Source: Terfezia claveryi (taxonomy: Eukaryota > Ascomycota > Pezizomycetes > Pezizales > Pezizaceae). From it: a DNA stretch of 64,000 nt. The DNA lies in NCBI GenBank assembly GCA_015179025.1, contig WHUX01000037.1, forward strand, positions 62,001-126,000, written 5' to 3'. The notes beneath the pieces are model-generated. The model searched no databases. It saw nothing but the letters and a program-made list of their open reading frames with translations, and was not told where the DNA came from. The translations under genes and the position numbers were made by a program. Below, one piece after another: positions 1 to 12,578 of this stretch. Position 1 is the first letter of the stretch. Each line of letters starts with the position of its first letter.

Positions 1-1018
1 GCATCCCCTCCTCCCTTCTTACCACCCCTCTTGACCCTAACATTCTTCTCCCTCACCTTACCCTCCCTGTCCCTCTCCATTAGCCTAACCTCCCACTCCA
101 CCCTCCTCTCCCAGTTTCTTTCCGCGGCACTCAAATCAACCACATACATCTCTCCCAGCCTCAACCACGCCTCTGCTACCCCTTTTTCGCCTGCCGTCCT
201 CAACCACCCTTTCGCCTCCTCCTTTCTTCCCCCATCAAGCCCCCCTTGGTGGGAAAGATACTCTCCCCAAATAAACGCACATGCAGGGTCACCTTTGGCC
301 TTTGCTGCTCGTTCGATTTTGTTGAGGTACCCCCTGACCATAGCTCCTCTGGCTGCGGCGCGGGAGGCCTGCGAGCCAGGGGGGAGGGGGGAGCTGTTTG
401 CGCGATGGTACAGGGCAATTGTGGCGGAGGGGTCTCCAAGTTCGTCGGCGAGCGTAATGAGGTGCGTTGCAGTTGAGCGGAGGGAGGAGGTGGGCGGGGT
501 GGATTTGTGTAGGGTGATGCCGAGGAGGGTTAGTGTTTTGGGGGAGATTTTGAATTCTATCCATACCCCACCACCCCCCCGTCATGTTAGTTGTGTGGTA
601 GATGGGAGAGATAGGTCTGTAGGTGAAAAGTAAGATAGAAATTCCAACCTTCACAAAGCGTCTCGCCATGCTCAACTCTACCCTTAATGTTTGGGTCAAT
701 GTCTCCTCGAAGCTCGGCGTAGCGGCGGACGATGTTGAGTGCGAGAGTGGGGATCACTGGGATGGCTTTGGAGCAGTAGGCCGACATGAAGGAGTCCATG
801 GGGAAGGTTTTAGTGTTGTACCGGTCAAAGATCTGGGCAGTGGTTAGTGGTGGACGCGAGCCCGGTGTTGAAGCTCCAGAGTTTCGAGCCCGAGGGCTAG
901 GGGCAGAGTAGCTGCGGGTGGGGCATGGCGTGGAGAGGTGGCATGCCCGGGAGAGGGAGGTGTGTCTGGGGGGATTGAGGAGGTGGCAGAGTGGACGTTG
1001 TATTCGAGGAGGAGGCAT
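1..1018 (-). CDS. Sel1/TPR-like mitochondrial protein (3' end cut by window)
   Basis: This reads right to left from an ATG at 1018 and runs off the left edge. Exon 1 (1018-682) and exon 2 (556-1) are joined by a 125-bp intron (557-681, GTAGAG donor, CTAAC branch, ATAG acceptor); the phase closes as ...DPNIK|EFKISPKTLT. The first ~50 residues are rich in Arg/Ser/Pro without acidic residues, as in a mitochondrial presequence. The second exon has helical repeats of the Sel1/TPR kind, with segments such as ATHLITLADELGDPSA, GDPACAFIWGEYLSHQGG and GVAEAWLRLGEM. The visible C-terminus is strongly basic and charged. The orthologue is not recognised; a role as a mitochondrial helical-repeat scaffold is inference. 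The join is well supported by frame and branch point; the function is not. Confidence 0.7.
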
Positions 1019-2757
1019 CTATGTGGTATGTGAACTCCGGTTGAGGGTAACGCGACCCTGCGAAGCTCCCCAATAGCAGCCGAAGTCTTGGCGGCACGTG
1101 AATAGTCTGCCAAGCCGCCTATCATTATCTTCATATCTTCTCGAAAATAATATTGTTTCAGTGAGATGTTTATTTGCCCTTTCCCCCCGCGCCATCGGCA
1201 AAAACAAAGTTTCAGCGCGATGATGTCACACCCGCAGATCTCATGCACCGCTGGACTTTCAAAAACAGCTGAAGTTTGGTCCTGTGTACATTTTATTATG
1301 CGTCTCGTCATCCTTACTTCACCGTCACTCTTTACTTCACAGCCGAGATATCTGGTTCGTCAGTCCTACGGTACTTCACGGCCTAGAGATATGCTTTACT
1401 TTTCTTCCGCCCGTGGATCGTCGGGCAGGGAAAGGGTTTGTTGCTGCAACTAGACAACGGGGGTGGATAGACCCGAGCCCGCAACGGGGACCGCCGGAAC
1501 AAGTGCTTTGTGTACAGTATAAACTGGCATTATATGATAGGCTGGACTATGATGTATACAGCAGTGAGACACTTATGATGGTCTCGTGCAGGTTGGGGGG
1601 TTTTGTCGGGCCATGGCCGAATGGTGAATCGCGGGCGCGGGCGCGGGCGCGGGCAGATACCTAATGTAGCAAGCACAAGTGGCTTACATAGCCAGTGTTG
1701 TCGGGGGGGGGGGGGATTTGTTTCTGGTGGGTGGGATCCACGGCAGGGAAAAACAAGAAAAGAAAGATTGGACACAGCCACCTACTGTACATACGGGTAT
1801 ACAGTAACAAGAAGTACATAAGTAGTACCTAAGTATTGGCTGAGGGACACGTGATCTGCATGCTAAAACTCTAGACATCTAAGTAGTCCTGGATGGGCAG
1901 GTCTCTAACCCAAGATGGTACATAACTACAAGGCATCCTGTCGTGCGAGATAAAGCACCGTCCCTACAGTACCAAAATAGAACAGTACAGAAGTACCTAC
2001 CAGACTTTATCGCGAACGCACCTCAAATATTCTTGCCTCGCTTACATTCTCACCTTTGCTTGTGCATCATGCGGGGGTGCACCGGGCATGGGGCACGGCT
2101 TATTGGCTCGGGGGCACTTTGCCTAATGTAGGTACAGTTTACATGAACAGAACTGGAACAGAACATCGGGATTGAGACAGCCGGAAAAGGATTACGGTAC
2201 CGCAGACACTGGTACACTACATACCGTATACCCACCCACACAACCCTAGAGTACTTCCCGCAGGCTGCTTCTGTAGATTTCCACCATGGCTCCCTCCCGG
2301 CCGGCGGGACGCCCACTGTGCTGCTACTATATCTCCCCATCCTCTCCCCTCTCTCCCCTACCCCCCCCCCTCCCCCAACCCCACACCACAGTTCGTGCCC
2401 TCTTCTTCCCCCCCCCAATACACCGCCAGGTGCCCCCCGGCCCCTCCAGGCCCCCACTGTGCATCCAGCATAGAGTTGCGAAACAAAAAAGCCTCTGCGT
2501 TTTTCCAAAGTTTTCTCCTGCTGTAACGCATATATTCACTCACCTGCACTGTCAAGCATGTCAGTTACCGTGGTTTGTTTCCACTTCCCCTGCAACCCCC
2601 AAAGAAAATATATACTTCCCCACCCGCCACAGTATTCTCGGCCTATGATCTCATATACAATGCGGCTACAAATGGCCACCTCATGCAGAACTAATCCCCA
2701 TTCTCTTTTCCCCCCCCCATATCCATCATCCATAAGATCCCCCCCCACCCCCCACCC
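1019..2757. other. Intergenic region between divergent genes
   Basis: No credible gene is seen. It is the shared upstream region of the leftward Sel1-like gene and the rightward F-box gene. It contains GC-rich triplet-like DNA (a GCGGGC run near 1632-1652), several long C or G homopolymers (for example near 1700 and 2360) and repeated AAGTACNTAAGTA-like words around 1810-2000. Open frames here are short and compositionally biased. Confidence 0.6.
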
Positions 2758-4199
2758 ATGATCACGGCCCAGGCCTCACAAAAGCAAAGGCAATTGCTTC
2801 CACATGCTAATGCCGCCACCTTCAGGCCTGGACGCCTTGAATCCCGACCGCTCCGGGTCTCACAACGGAGCAATGCTCTCCACTTTTACCACTCCGCGGT
2901 AAACTCCTCGGACCAGTATCCGTCAAGGTCACGGTCGTATTTTTTGTATACCGACCCTCGGCCCACTCCGGTCTCCGATTCGGCAAAAAAGCAGTATGGT
3001 CAGCAGTCGGCTCCAACCGCACCACGGCACAGGGTTGTTTCGTCTCTGGTAACACCATTTCTTGGGTCACAGGCGAAGGGGAAGCGTGCCAGCGGCAGCA
3101 TAAAGAAGCAGGAGCGAAATACAGTTTCAAGGCTTAATTCCTCCAGTGCCTCGATTCGGAGCTTTGCCTCCTCGGTGCTCTCCAGAAAACGTAGATATGC
3201 TGCACCACCGACTCTGGAGACACTCCCTTCTGAGATCTTGACACAAATCTTCTCGTATCTGGGTCAAAAAACATTGCATAACCTCATTTTCTGCTCTAAG
3301 AGGATGCTGGAGGAAGCTTCATACAATCTATATGAAAGCCCAAACTTCAAGACCACCTATCGGTTTGCCCAGTTTGTTACGGCAATTACACACGACAGGC
3401 ATAGGGCCTGGATGGTGAAGGAGCTCGATGTGAGCAATCTTGGAAAGGAGGCTGGGGAAAATGAAACGCCTTTAGCTGGCTGGAGGGAATGGAAGTTTCG
3501 GAGTGATCCACTACACACAATCCACCGGGATGATATTGGGTTAAGCAAGTCTGGAAAGGGAGAGATAGTAAAATCCCTCCACCCTCCCCCGTCACCATTT
3601 TTGCAGAGATACAGCTTGATTAGGGACATTCCCATTGGAGCAATCATCCACGTGTTGGCTGCTTGCCCGTTCCTTAGGTATGTCCCCACCTACAATATTT
3701 GATTTACAGTTGAGCACTAATACATCCTTTTCCTTGCAGGAAAATTGATCTTTCCAATGTTTCACTAGCTGCGGACTACTTTATCTCCAAACTTGGCTCT
3801 CATCGCACAGGCTATCATCCTACGACATTCACGTCTCTCCTTTTCGTCTCGGATGTCCCCAAATCCTTCACTTGGCAGGAAGGTGACACACGACCCCTCT
3901 CATGCTCTATTGATCTCGTTAACGCTTTTACAAACCTGCACGGGCTCAAACACATCAATCTGCGAGGAGGGGTCTGGGTGACAAGAGACGTAGCAGAGAG
4001 AATAGTAGAGGGCAGTAAGGCGGTTCAATTTATGGACTTACGAAAGTGCGGAATGTACAGGGAAAGAAAGTGGACCGTGACAGGCGGGAGAATGGAGATT
4101 GGGAGATTGATTGTAGAGGAGAAGGAGGCTGAACAAGAAAGAGAGAGGTTGATGAAGGAGGCAGAGGCGAGTAGGAGGAGGTTGGCCGGGGTTTCCTAA
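2758..4199 (+). CDS. F-box protein, possibly COS111-like
   Basis: There are two exons, 2758-3677 and 3740-4199, with a 62-bp intron (GTATGT...CTTGCAG). The phase closes as CPFLR|KIDLSNV and gives 459 aa. The first ~150 residues are low-complexity and basic. An F-box follows at about residues 155-200 (TLETLPSEILTQIFSYL, then LHNLIFCSKRM), the motif that docks on Skp1 in SCF ubiquitin ligases. After it come leucine-rich-type repeats (ELDVSNLG, KIDLSNVSL, HINLRGG, MDLRKCGM), as expected for substrate recognition. The C-terminus is a short charged helix. The segment FVSDVPKSFTW resembles fungal COS111-type F-box proteins, but that is from memory and only tentative. The role in ubiquitin-dependent turnover is inferred from the F-box. 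Confidence 0.85.
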
Positions 4200-5212
4200 C
4201 GGGGAAAAAAAAGTGGGCGTAGGTGGGACAAGCAAGTGATTGTTTCTGTGAGCCCTAGGATCTGGGCGGCCTTTTTCCTACCGCATAAAATGTCGTTCAT
4301 GGCCTCCTGTGAGTATCAAGTTGAGAATCATTTCCTATCTTTGTTGACGGGTTTACTAGGTTGCATCTGGTTCCCAATTTGCCTGTTCACCCCTTGTTCC
4401 TATCGGAGTATTGGGTGCCATTCAGACTAGAGTTTTTGGTTGAAGCGATTGGGCTTTCTGTTTCTTTTCTTTTCTTTTTCATTCTTTGATACAGATGGTG
4501 TTTCTAGAGGACGATGCTTTATGAAATTTATGGATTATGTGTGACGTTTTACTGTTGGAGGGGAGGGATTGGCCCTGGAAAGAACTATGGTAAGTGGGGA
4601 GTATGGGAGGGTGCGTTGGATTTGGGATTCTGAAAGTGGCAAAGAGTACTGCATTGTTGTATAAGGACTTGTGCGGACAAATTGGTTAAGGGGAAGGCAA
4701 GGCAATGAAATTTCAGTTATAGATGGTGTGGGAGGAGACAATTGAGAATGGATGAAGCAGGAGAGAAGCAATCAAACTGAGGATTTCACGTGGACACCAA
4801 GACAAGCAGCTTGGAAATTTCAACCGTCAGAGGAGATTGATTTGTTTAATGTACGTGGAGTAGGAAATGGATCTCTAGGATAGGGCATGAAATGGCCACA
4901 TCCGGCTAAGCAACCAGCTCGCTCTAGCTTACCCACTTGTCATAGTTCAGGGTAACCACACCCGCAACGGAGATGACAGGCTAGGAACATTTGATTCACT
5001 ACTTACATCAGCTGTCTATGGTCTTTCAAAGAGGAAGAAGCACTGGGAGATGTTTGTTAGTACTAGAAACCTAAAATTACCCTATCATGTATTTCTCTGA
5101 ACCCCAATTATGTTCCTTAGTCCGAAGCTACAACATTCAGGTTACCCTCATTTTTCTTTGGGTGTTCAGGGTAAGCAATCCCGAACCGTCACGCCCCAAG
5201 TCAAAGAAACGT

Positions 5213-5227
5213 GTGCCAACCAGACTA
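5213..5227 (-). repeat. Terminal repeat of GTCTGGTTGGCAC MITE family (single end)
   Basis: The sequence GTGCCAACCAGACTA is identical to the right end of the complete elements at 48,335 and 56,664. No matching left end was found nearby, so this is a solo or truncated copy. The terminal TA fits a TA target-site duplication. Confidence 0.6.
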
Positions 5228-5382
5228 AAGAAACGTTGATTCCTTGGATTTTACTTGTAAATGTCTTTAGAAAAACTATAGAGGCCGCAGCGCAATGCTG
5301 TACAACAAGATTAAAGCCCCCGCCCCCCCAAATCCCCTAAACAAGATATCATCAATCTAAATATTTATATGTACTGTATGTA

Positions 5383-5595
<213 letters not shown>

Positions 5596-6057
5596 TTTTT
5601 CCGCCTCCAATAATCATACGAGCACGGCGTACAATCTCCCCGCCCCCCCCACAAAGGAAAAAAAAACCCCTAAGGCTAGCTATATTATGCTCGAGAATTT
5701 CCCCCCCAACCGCCAAAAAAACAAAAATGGGGGGGAGGCTCAGAGATGCGCGGTTCTCCTAATACATGGCTATCTGTATTCCAGGGCATCGGCATCATCT
5801 CCCTCAAATACCCGAACTCCAATGAACTTTTCCAATAACAGTGCGCATCTCCCGTCCCCTATACGTAGCACACCCCCCAACCCACAACAACCAAATCTCC
5901 CCGCGGCTTTAACTTCCCCGCATCCATCATCGAATCGAAACAGACCCCCCTTAGCATGCATGTCTTTGTGACTAGAGCGGGACTGCATAAACATGACCAT
6001 TTGGGAGGCCGGGAGGGGGGAAGGGGGAAGGGGGGTGGGGGGCTTCTACATTGAAAA

Positions 6058-6062
<5 letters not shown>

Positions 6063-6088
<26 letters not shown>
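6063..6088. repeat. (AT)n microsatellite
   Basis: An uninterrupted alternating AT run of about 26 bp, followed shortly by tandem CCCAGTG units (6162-6185) and TTTTG units (6200-6216). Confidence 0.9.
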
Positions 6089-6089
<1 letters not shown>

Positions 6090-7215
6090 GGCAACCGATA
6101 AAGCTTCCTCCTCCACAATCCACAAGTACGGTATCTTCTCCTCTCTTCTAACCTTTTCAACCCAGTGCCCAGTGCCCAGTGCCCTATGCCCAGTACAATG
6201 TTTTGTTTTGTTTTGTTTCACTCCCACCCCTCTCTCCTTTTCCTGCTGGTAGTCAAATCTAGCTTGCATAAGTTTTTACCCTCAACTGGATTATTATAAT
6301 AAAGCAAGGAAACAATTCCTTATCCATACTCCAATAAAATCACAATTTCACTTTCAGATACTTCTATGACCTTGCAATCCGTAGCACAATAATACACCGG
6401 GCATTGCCCTATGACGCTTTGTGATAACCGGAACCATACAACGCCTCCGTATCTGTGTTCTGGTTGCTAGACGACCACCATTTCACTTATCTGTCCCGAT
6501 CGCGCAATCGCCAGTCGACAAGCTAGGTATTTTTTCATGAGGTACTTAGGAGTTACTTCATAATATCAATCCAAACTCAATACAAAACTCCTATAAATCA
6601 TCAATCTCTCATCTACTCAAAGACTCCCCTGTCCGGTCCAACCAAACCAGGACCAGTCCCGTACACACAGAATTATCCTCTCGAAAATGAAGCAAAAATC
6701 AAAACCCAGGGTAAGTAACACCGGCCCAACCTGCAATGACAATGCGCTGACAAAACATTACCCATACAACAAAATATCAAATTCGCCAAGTATATGCGCA
6801 TGCCATACCCAAGCGATTTTGAAACAACAAAATATACAAATCGCAACTGCATATGCATAAACGCATGATGGAAGAAGCAAAAGGTAAAAAAAAAAAGCAA
6901 AAAAAGGAGACCACATAAATAAAACAGGGAAAAATTGTGATGGTGCATGTAATGCGCCGGGATTAGAAACAAACTTTATTTCAAAAAGTTAATCCCTACT
7001 CCATGTGGCGTTGAATTGTGTAACAGTAGATTGACGGACGTGTAGGCTATCGAACTGTCGAATTGTTGGCGGGTTTGTGGGATTATATCCCTTTGTATCC
7101 ATAAGATAAGTTTCAGAATACCTATCTCGTTGCGCGATGCCGTTTGTTCCTCTTCTTAGGTAGTCCGAGATTACAGCACTCCATGTTGACCAAAATCCAT
7201 GATCTTTTTTTACTC

Positions 7216-8130
7216 CTATGCCTTCTTTCTCCTCTCCATAATCCCATAACACGCCATGCAAAAGGTAAAATCACCCTTCTCCCTACAACACTTTCCACAC
7301 ACCCTCTCGTCACAGCTGGTACAATCCCTCGCACATACCCCACATGTTGGTTTATCGCATTGCTCGCAGTCAGTAATTGTCGATGCGAAGCTGAGTAACT
7401 GGGCACGGGAGCATATATGGCATCGTTGCCCTTGTATAGCTGGAGGTTTTATCGGATTCGAGGCAGTCTTAACAGATAATGTGGCAGGAGCAAATTCCGG
7501 GGAGAGATGCATCTCTTGTGAACACGCCATTGGTGAGGGGGAGCGTGAGCGGGTAGTTGTGGTGAAAGAGCTATTAGGTGAGGTGGAGGAGAGGGCGACC
7601 CTAGAGCGTTTATGTCTCGGCAAGGAGAGAACCGATGGTTTGTGGATACTTGCAGCGGTGGCGGCAGCATACGTTCGAAGAGCGTGCTGGTGTTTTATTC
7701 TCAGGGCAGACGGCTTCGAAGAGGCATGGACTTGGTATTGGGTGTTTCCGAATGGACGGGAGAAAGTTGAGGATGGAGTGGTTGAAGAAGCATCCCAGCT
7801 GGTGGCCATGAGATCTAGTTCGAGTTCACCGAGTGTAGAGGGTTCATCTCGTCTCCTTTTTCGTCCTGGAGAGGAAAGGTGAGCCTGGAACAGAGGGGTA
7901 GTGTATTCCGGCTGCATGTCCGTCATTTTTTTGGGGGGTGGTCCTTTTAAGGGCGAAGATGGGGTGAAAACTGGTATAGTTTGGGGGTTGTTGATACGGG
8001 GTGGAATGAGATGCTGATGATAGTCTCTCAGCTGGAGTTTGAAACGTTGGAGAGGAAAATATGAGAGGCGAAGGTCAGGATATTCAAGCGAGTAAGAGAT
8101 GTGCAGTTTTGCCTTGAGATTAATCGCCAC
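7216..8130 (-). CDS. Cys-rich putative zinc-binding protein
   Basis: An uninterrupted 304-codon frame. The N-terminal ~230 residues are low-complexity Ser/Thr/Pro-rich, with a basic patch (GRKRRRDEP near residue 89) that could be a nuclear localisation signal. The last ~75 residues hold about 12 regularly spaced cysteines in CxxC pairs (CHIC, CEQC, CGVC, CTSC, CGKC, CMAC), as expected of a small module binding several zinc ions. The layout resembles an uncharacterised protein family of filamentous ascomycetes, but no named orthologue is recognised. The start may be the first Met or the internal MTDMQ (about residue 69), which would remove a segment of unremarkable sequence. A nuclear role is inference. 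Confidence 0.75.
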   Translation of the reverse strand: MAINLKAKLHISYSLEYPDLRLSYFPLQRFKLQLRDYHQHLIPPRINNPQTIPVFTPSSPLKGPPPKKMTDMQPEYTTPLFQAHLSSPGRKRRRDEPSTLGELELDLMATSWDASSTTPSSTFSRPFGNTQYQVHASSKPSALRIKHQHALRTYAAATAASIHKPSVLSLPRHKRSRVALSSTSPNSSFTTTTRSRSPSPMACSQEMHLSPEFAPATLSVKTASNPIKPPAIQGQRCHICSRAQLLSFASTITDCEQCDKPTCGVCARDCTSCDERVCGKCCREKGDFTFCMACYGIMERRKKA

Positions 8131-9139
8131 TTTTTTTATACTCTCGAGGAAACCGGAGGCCCAACGCAGTCGAGTGTTACGAAAAATTTGTTTTCAGAGT
8201 TTTGCATTGGAGGAGGGACTGGAGGGCAATTAAAGAGCAAGGCACAGGCTTAGTGCCCACAATTACCCCGGCTGAAGATTATTGCAGGCCGAGCGGGCGA
8301 ATTGCTGGTGGCCCCCACAGGTGACTGAGGTGGTACATATGTAGGGTATGTAGGTGGGTACGGTATGATAGGCGCATAAGGTTACATATCTCCAACTGTA
8401 CCGGTATGTACGGGGCCTGCATATACGCGGCGGTGAAGCTGTGACCCGATTGGCAGCCGTGCTCGAGGAGTCATCATCAGACCGGCAACGGAATACAGTT
8501 AGTTACTGTACCGTACATACGGCAGGGAGGTCCTTCCAATCCACGGGTCACTCAAAAGCTCACGGGGATCAGAAAAAAGAAACGTGAAAGCGAAGATCCC
8601 AAGTGGTTAGGTACAGTAGGGAGCCCAATGCTTATCCTCCCTCCCCCCCCCCGCCAAGAGTTCCGCGAGACTTGCTCGTATATAATTCTATATTATAGAA
8701 GAATATTGAGAACGAAGGGAAAAAGGACACCCTCTCTTATTCATATATTTTGTAGCCAGGCACAGTGGTCCCCAGAAACCAAAGCCATGTCGGAAACTGC
8801 GAAAGAAAATTGGCACTGAATTGTATTGGGGGGGCGAATAGCCGCACTTTGCTCACCATATCTTCAGTTTCCGGCGACTTCAAAAGTTCACCAGGGCAGC
8901 TGAAAGGCCCTTACAGATGTGCCCCAAGTCTATAGACTTGAGATAGAAACTTCACTAATAATCCGCCTTCGAATTCGTGCATTTTGTTTTGTAGAAACTT
9001 TTGTCACCGAGCTGTTACAGGCTTCGCCAAGGCTACATACATACAAGCCTACGCCAGCCAAAGTTGGATATCCCGTCTGCCTTTACAATCGTCGTGCCTC
9101 ATTGCTTTCTACATTCAATTCACAACTTCTGCTTAGACG
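8131..9139. other. Divergent intergenic region
   Basis: The common upstream region of the Cys-rich gene (leftward) and ALG6 (rightward). It contains a C-run at 8640-8650 and TATA-like AT-rich DNA around 8680-8700. No gene is seen. Confidence 0.6.
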
Positions 9140-11095
9140 GTGTCTATTGGCATTCCACAGCTACCAGGTGCCCCTTCCCCCCGGCTGGGAGCCTCCTCTC
9201 CTGTCAATCAGCTCTCACAAAGCACAATGGCTCCCCGGCCAACCTCACCTACACCCACGCCCTCTTCCTCCTCCACCCCCGGACCCGTCCCGCGAACACC
9301 CTCCCCCTCACCGCGGAAGAAGGGAGCCACGGCCCTCACCCCCGGCCCTCCCAGCTCCAGCAAAAAGAAGAAACCTACCCGCTCCGTCTCCTTCGCACTC
9401 CTCGCCCTACCGTTCCCTCTCGCCAGCTTCCTACACCCTCTCCGATCAACATCAAACCAATGGCTCGTTGTCCCAGCGATACTTATGGTTGCTTTTTTGT
9501 TCCGGTGGGCGGTGGGGTTGGGCCCGTATTCAGGTTGGAAATTGCTCCGCTTCTGCTCCTAACCTGTGGTCGGATGGACACAATGGCTAATGGACATTGC
9601 ATCTAGGCATGGCATCTCCCCCAATGCATGGCGACTTTGAGGCCCAACGGCACTGGATGGAGATCACGACGAACCTCCCCATGAAAGATTGGTACTTCCA
9701 CGACCTGCAATGGTGGGGTCTCGACTACCCCCCTCTGACCGCCTACCACAGTTGGCTCTGCGGCAAAATGTATGTTCCACCCCTCTCTCTCCCATCTAGC
9801 CATCTAATCTATCTTCCAGTGGCGCCCTAATTAATCCCAACTGGTTCACCCTGCACACCTCCCGCGCCCTCGACAACTACCACCTCAAGGTCTTCATGCG
9901 CAGCACATCCCTCCTGAGTGAATACCTCATCTATATCCCCTCCCTCCTCCTGCTCACCCGCTCTCTCTCCTTCCTCCCACAAACAACAATGTCCAAATAT
10001 GACCTCGCAATCGCCACAACCTCCATCCTCCTCCAGCCTGCACTAATCTTAATCGACCACGGGCACTTCCAATACAACTCGGTCATGCTAGGCTTTACCC
10101 TGGCAGCACTAGCAATGTTCACCCAAGACCATCTCCTCTGGGGTTCATTCTTCTTTGTGTTATCGCTAGGGTTTAAGCAGATGGCACTATACTACGCCCC
10201 GGCAATATTCTTTTATCTCCTTGGTCTCTGTGTGTTTCCGAGAATCAACATCCCTAGGCTTCTAGCTATTGGAATTGCAACACTATCAACATTCGCCATC
10301 CTCCTCCTCCCGTTATTCATTTCTGGCGGGATTCAGACCCTAGCCCAGGTTCTACATCGATGTTTCCCTTTCTCCCGCGGCCTCTGGGAAGATAAAGTCG
10401 CCAATCTCTGGTGCGCATTGAACCCAATCATCAAGTTCCGCCAACTCTTTTCGACCACAACACTACAACGGCTTTCTCTCCTAGCGACCCTAGCTACCAT
10501 ACTCCCCCCATGTCTCATCATATTCTTTAATCCGCGGAAACACCTCCTCCCTCTCGCACTTGCTGGGTGTGCATGGGGATTCTTTTTATGCAGTTTCCAG
10601 GTTCATGAGAAGAGTGTGTTGCTGCCGTTACTGCCTACTACATTGATACTTGCCCAGGGACTCGATAGAGATACAGTATCATGGGTGAGTTGGATTAACA
10701 ATATTGCAAATTTCAGCATGTGGCCGTTACTGAGGCGGGATGGATTGAGCTTGCAGTATACTATCATGAGTACCTTCTGGGCATGGCTGATGGGCCTAGC
10801 GGGGAAATGGTCACTTCCTAAAAGTAATTTTGGCAAATTGATTCAGTTGGGGGCGTATGCGGGTGTGTTGGGTTTACATGTGACGGAGTTAGTGCTTGAG
10901 AATGGCATGGTGCGATTATTGGGATCAGGGGTAGAGAAGAAGGTGGAAGGTGTGCTAGAGCGATATCCGGACCTGATAGTAGTGGGGAATTTAGGGGTGT
11001 GTTTTTGCGCGTTTGCGTGGATGTATGGGTGGATCGTTGCGAGGTTGTGGAGAGAGAGGTTGGTGGGCGGAGCCGGGAAAAGGAAGAGAGAGTAA
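9140..11095 (+). CDS. ALG6: Dolichyl-P-Glc:Man9GlcNAc2-PP-dolichol alpha-1,3-glucosyltransferase
   Basis: Three exons: 9140-9533, 9607-9769 and 9820-11095; all phases close. The start is 9140 (610 aa) or 9227 (MAPRPTSPT, 581 aa); the second is closer to the usual family length. The enzyme adds the first glucose to the lipid-linked N-glycan precursor in the ER membrane, using dolichyl-phosphate glucose. Family signatures of ALG6 rather than ALG8 are clear: [27 protein letters not shown] (here [15 protein letters not shown]), [11 protein letters not shown] across intron 2, [29 protein letters not shown] and [14 protein letters not shown]. Many hydrophobic helices follow, as in the polytopic GT-C fold. 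The Pro/Ser/Lys-rich N-terminal tail of 50-80 residues before the first membrane helix is longer than in yeast. The gene appears complete. Confidence 0.96.
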
Positions 11096-11415
11096 ATAGG
11101 GGTTGGTTTCAGGCATTGTGTTTTGATGTTTGCTTATTGTTTATTCTGTTACATATGCATGGAGAGATGATGATGCACTTTAGCCGCAGCTTTGCAGCTT
11201 ATTGTAGATATTGCTTCCTATATCCCTTTTGGGATGATTCCAGTGGCCTGGATATAGTAATTCAACCTGGGCATGGCTAGATATAAACTCGGTTGCCTGG
11301 AATATGAGCCAATCATTTTGTCCTAATATCACTCATATATCATATATTTGATGTGTGGGTGAAAGTGCAAAACTTAGATAGCTTTGTCACCGCTAAGGTA
11401 ATCAGACACAAATTA
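11096..11415. other. Intergenic between convergent genes
   Basis: About 320 bp between the ALG6 stop and the 3' end of NTAQ1. It is AT-rich, with TATATC-type words. It probably carries both 3' untranslated regions. No gene is seen. Confidence 0.6.
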
Positions 11416-12578
11416 CTAGTGCTGGAGGATACTTATATATCCTTGTCTAGAAGCTGAGGACCCCATGTGAGAAAGCAATTGCATGCAAGCAGAATGCCTT
11501 ATTATGAATCTGAAAATTCGCTCAAAAAAGCCCACTCGTCGACGATTCTGCCGTATTCGCAATCGCTCCAGGAACTGGAAAAGTCGACAAACCTTCGGAA
11601 ACTGCATTCCGATTCTATTCTCATGTAAGTCGAACCTTGAGCCCAATACGTTCAAGAACTTCCACCCACTCACTCCCTGGAGACTTTCAGACATGCCTGT
11701 CCTGCATCGCTATCTCCGAAGCATCATCAAGGGAAGAGATAAACATACCTTCTGTTCTTATAGGTGGGTACGTGGGTGGTGGTGAAATGTATATCTCCAC
11801 ATCTTTCGTTTTAATCACGGTCTCTGTGCCTTTCCCTGCAGTCCGAGGAAATTCCTCCTTAATTGGCGACGTAATCATCTTGAGCATATGTTTTCTGCTG
11901 CTAGCGAATAGTCGAAGGTAATCACCGCCCTTGATAAGCTTGTACCGTCGAGGATTCTTGGCTATTGTCTCCTGGATGGCTTCGACAACCTCAGCTGGCC
12001 AATCTGGCCACGGGGACGGGCCGTTAAGGGTGGGGAGGAAGTAGTCGCGGAAGGATAGGGGGAAGGGTCTGAGCCGTGTATCAAAGTCGTAGACTGTAGT
12101 GAGATTCGTTGCGGGGGAGGTGTGAAGGAGGATGACATGGTAATCCTAGGATTGATACTATGTAAGCTGGGGCTATTCGATGTGAGGCTAACAGCAGTAA
12201 TTCATGAGAGTTGGTGGGAGTACCCAACAAACGGGAAGGTTTCCTTGTGCAATCCGCTGGAAGAATAATGGGACACATTCTGAATGCTTCCATTAGCAGA
12301 TGGGGTTTCACAATTCAGAGCGAGGGCAGGGCTCAAACTCTGGGGATTGGAGATGAACACTACGGTGTATTGATCAACTTGTGAGGGATCCACATGGTCT
12401 CTCAAGATCAGGTAAATGTTCTCCTCACAGTAGCTACACAGCCAATGGTCAGGAGGTGATCAAGCCTGCAGCGATGCCCGGCTTACCTCGCGGTGTATAT
12501 GAGGGCTTCTCGAACGATGCCGGTCCTAGTGACAGGAGAAGGTGGAACAGGAAGAGGGCTCTCCTGCTCCGGTGACAT
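11416..12578 (-). CDS. NTAQ1: Protein N-terminal glutamine amidohydrolase (Ntaq1)
   Basis: Rebuilt from five exons on the minus strand: 12578-12487, 12433-12339, 12279-12224, 12145-11749 and 11696-11416; every phase closes (306 aa). The enzyme deamidates N-terminal Gln to Glu, feeding the Arg/N-degron pathway. Family hallmarks appear only after splicing: YTASYCEENIYLIL with the catalytic Cys, VVFISNPQK, VPLFFQRIAQGNLPVCW|DYHVILLHTS (catalytic His in the WDYHV signature, with the intron between W and D), VYDFDTRLRPFP (catalytic Asp), LRLFASSRKHM and PPPTYPPI. The last exon starts MSESLQGVSGWKF, matching the family's C-terminal region. The frame then runs ~50 residues further than the ~205-aa animal enzyme, so the tail may contain one more small intron (a weak candidate starts at GTTCGA near 11,634). 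Confidence 0.92.

Noticed and set aside
4935..5180. A possible element bounded by CAGGGTAAC / GTTACCCTG words (also seen at 1,045, 17,980, 20,185, 29,238 and 44,512)
   Set aside because: The words are short, vary in flanks and do not form consistent inverted pairs. It may be chance; a genome count would be needed.
7256..7882. A 208-codon plus-strand open frame
   Set aside because: It is the antisense shadow of the Cys-rich zinc-binding gene, whose CxxC pattern decides the strand.
9140..11095. ALG8 instead of ALG6
   Set aside because: [13 protein letters not shown] and the other signatures match ALG6, which adds the first glucose; ALG8 lacks this exact pattern.
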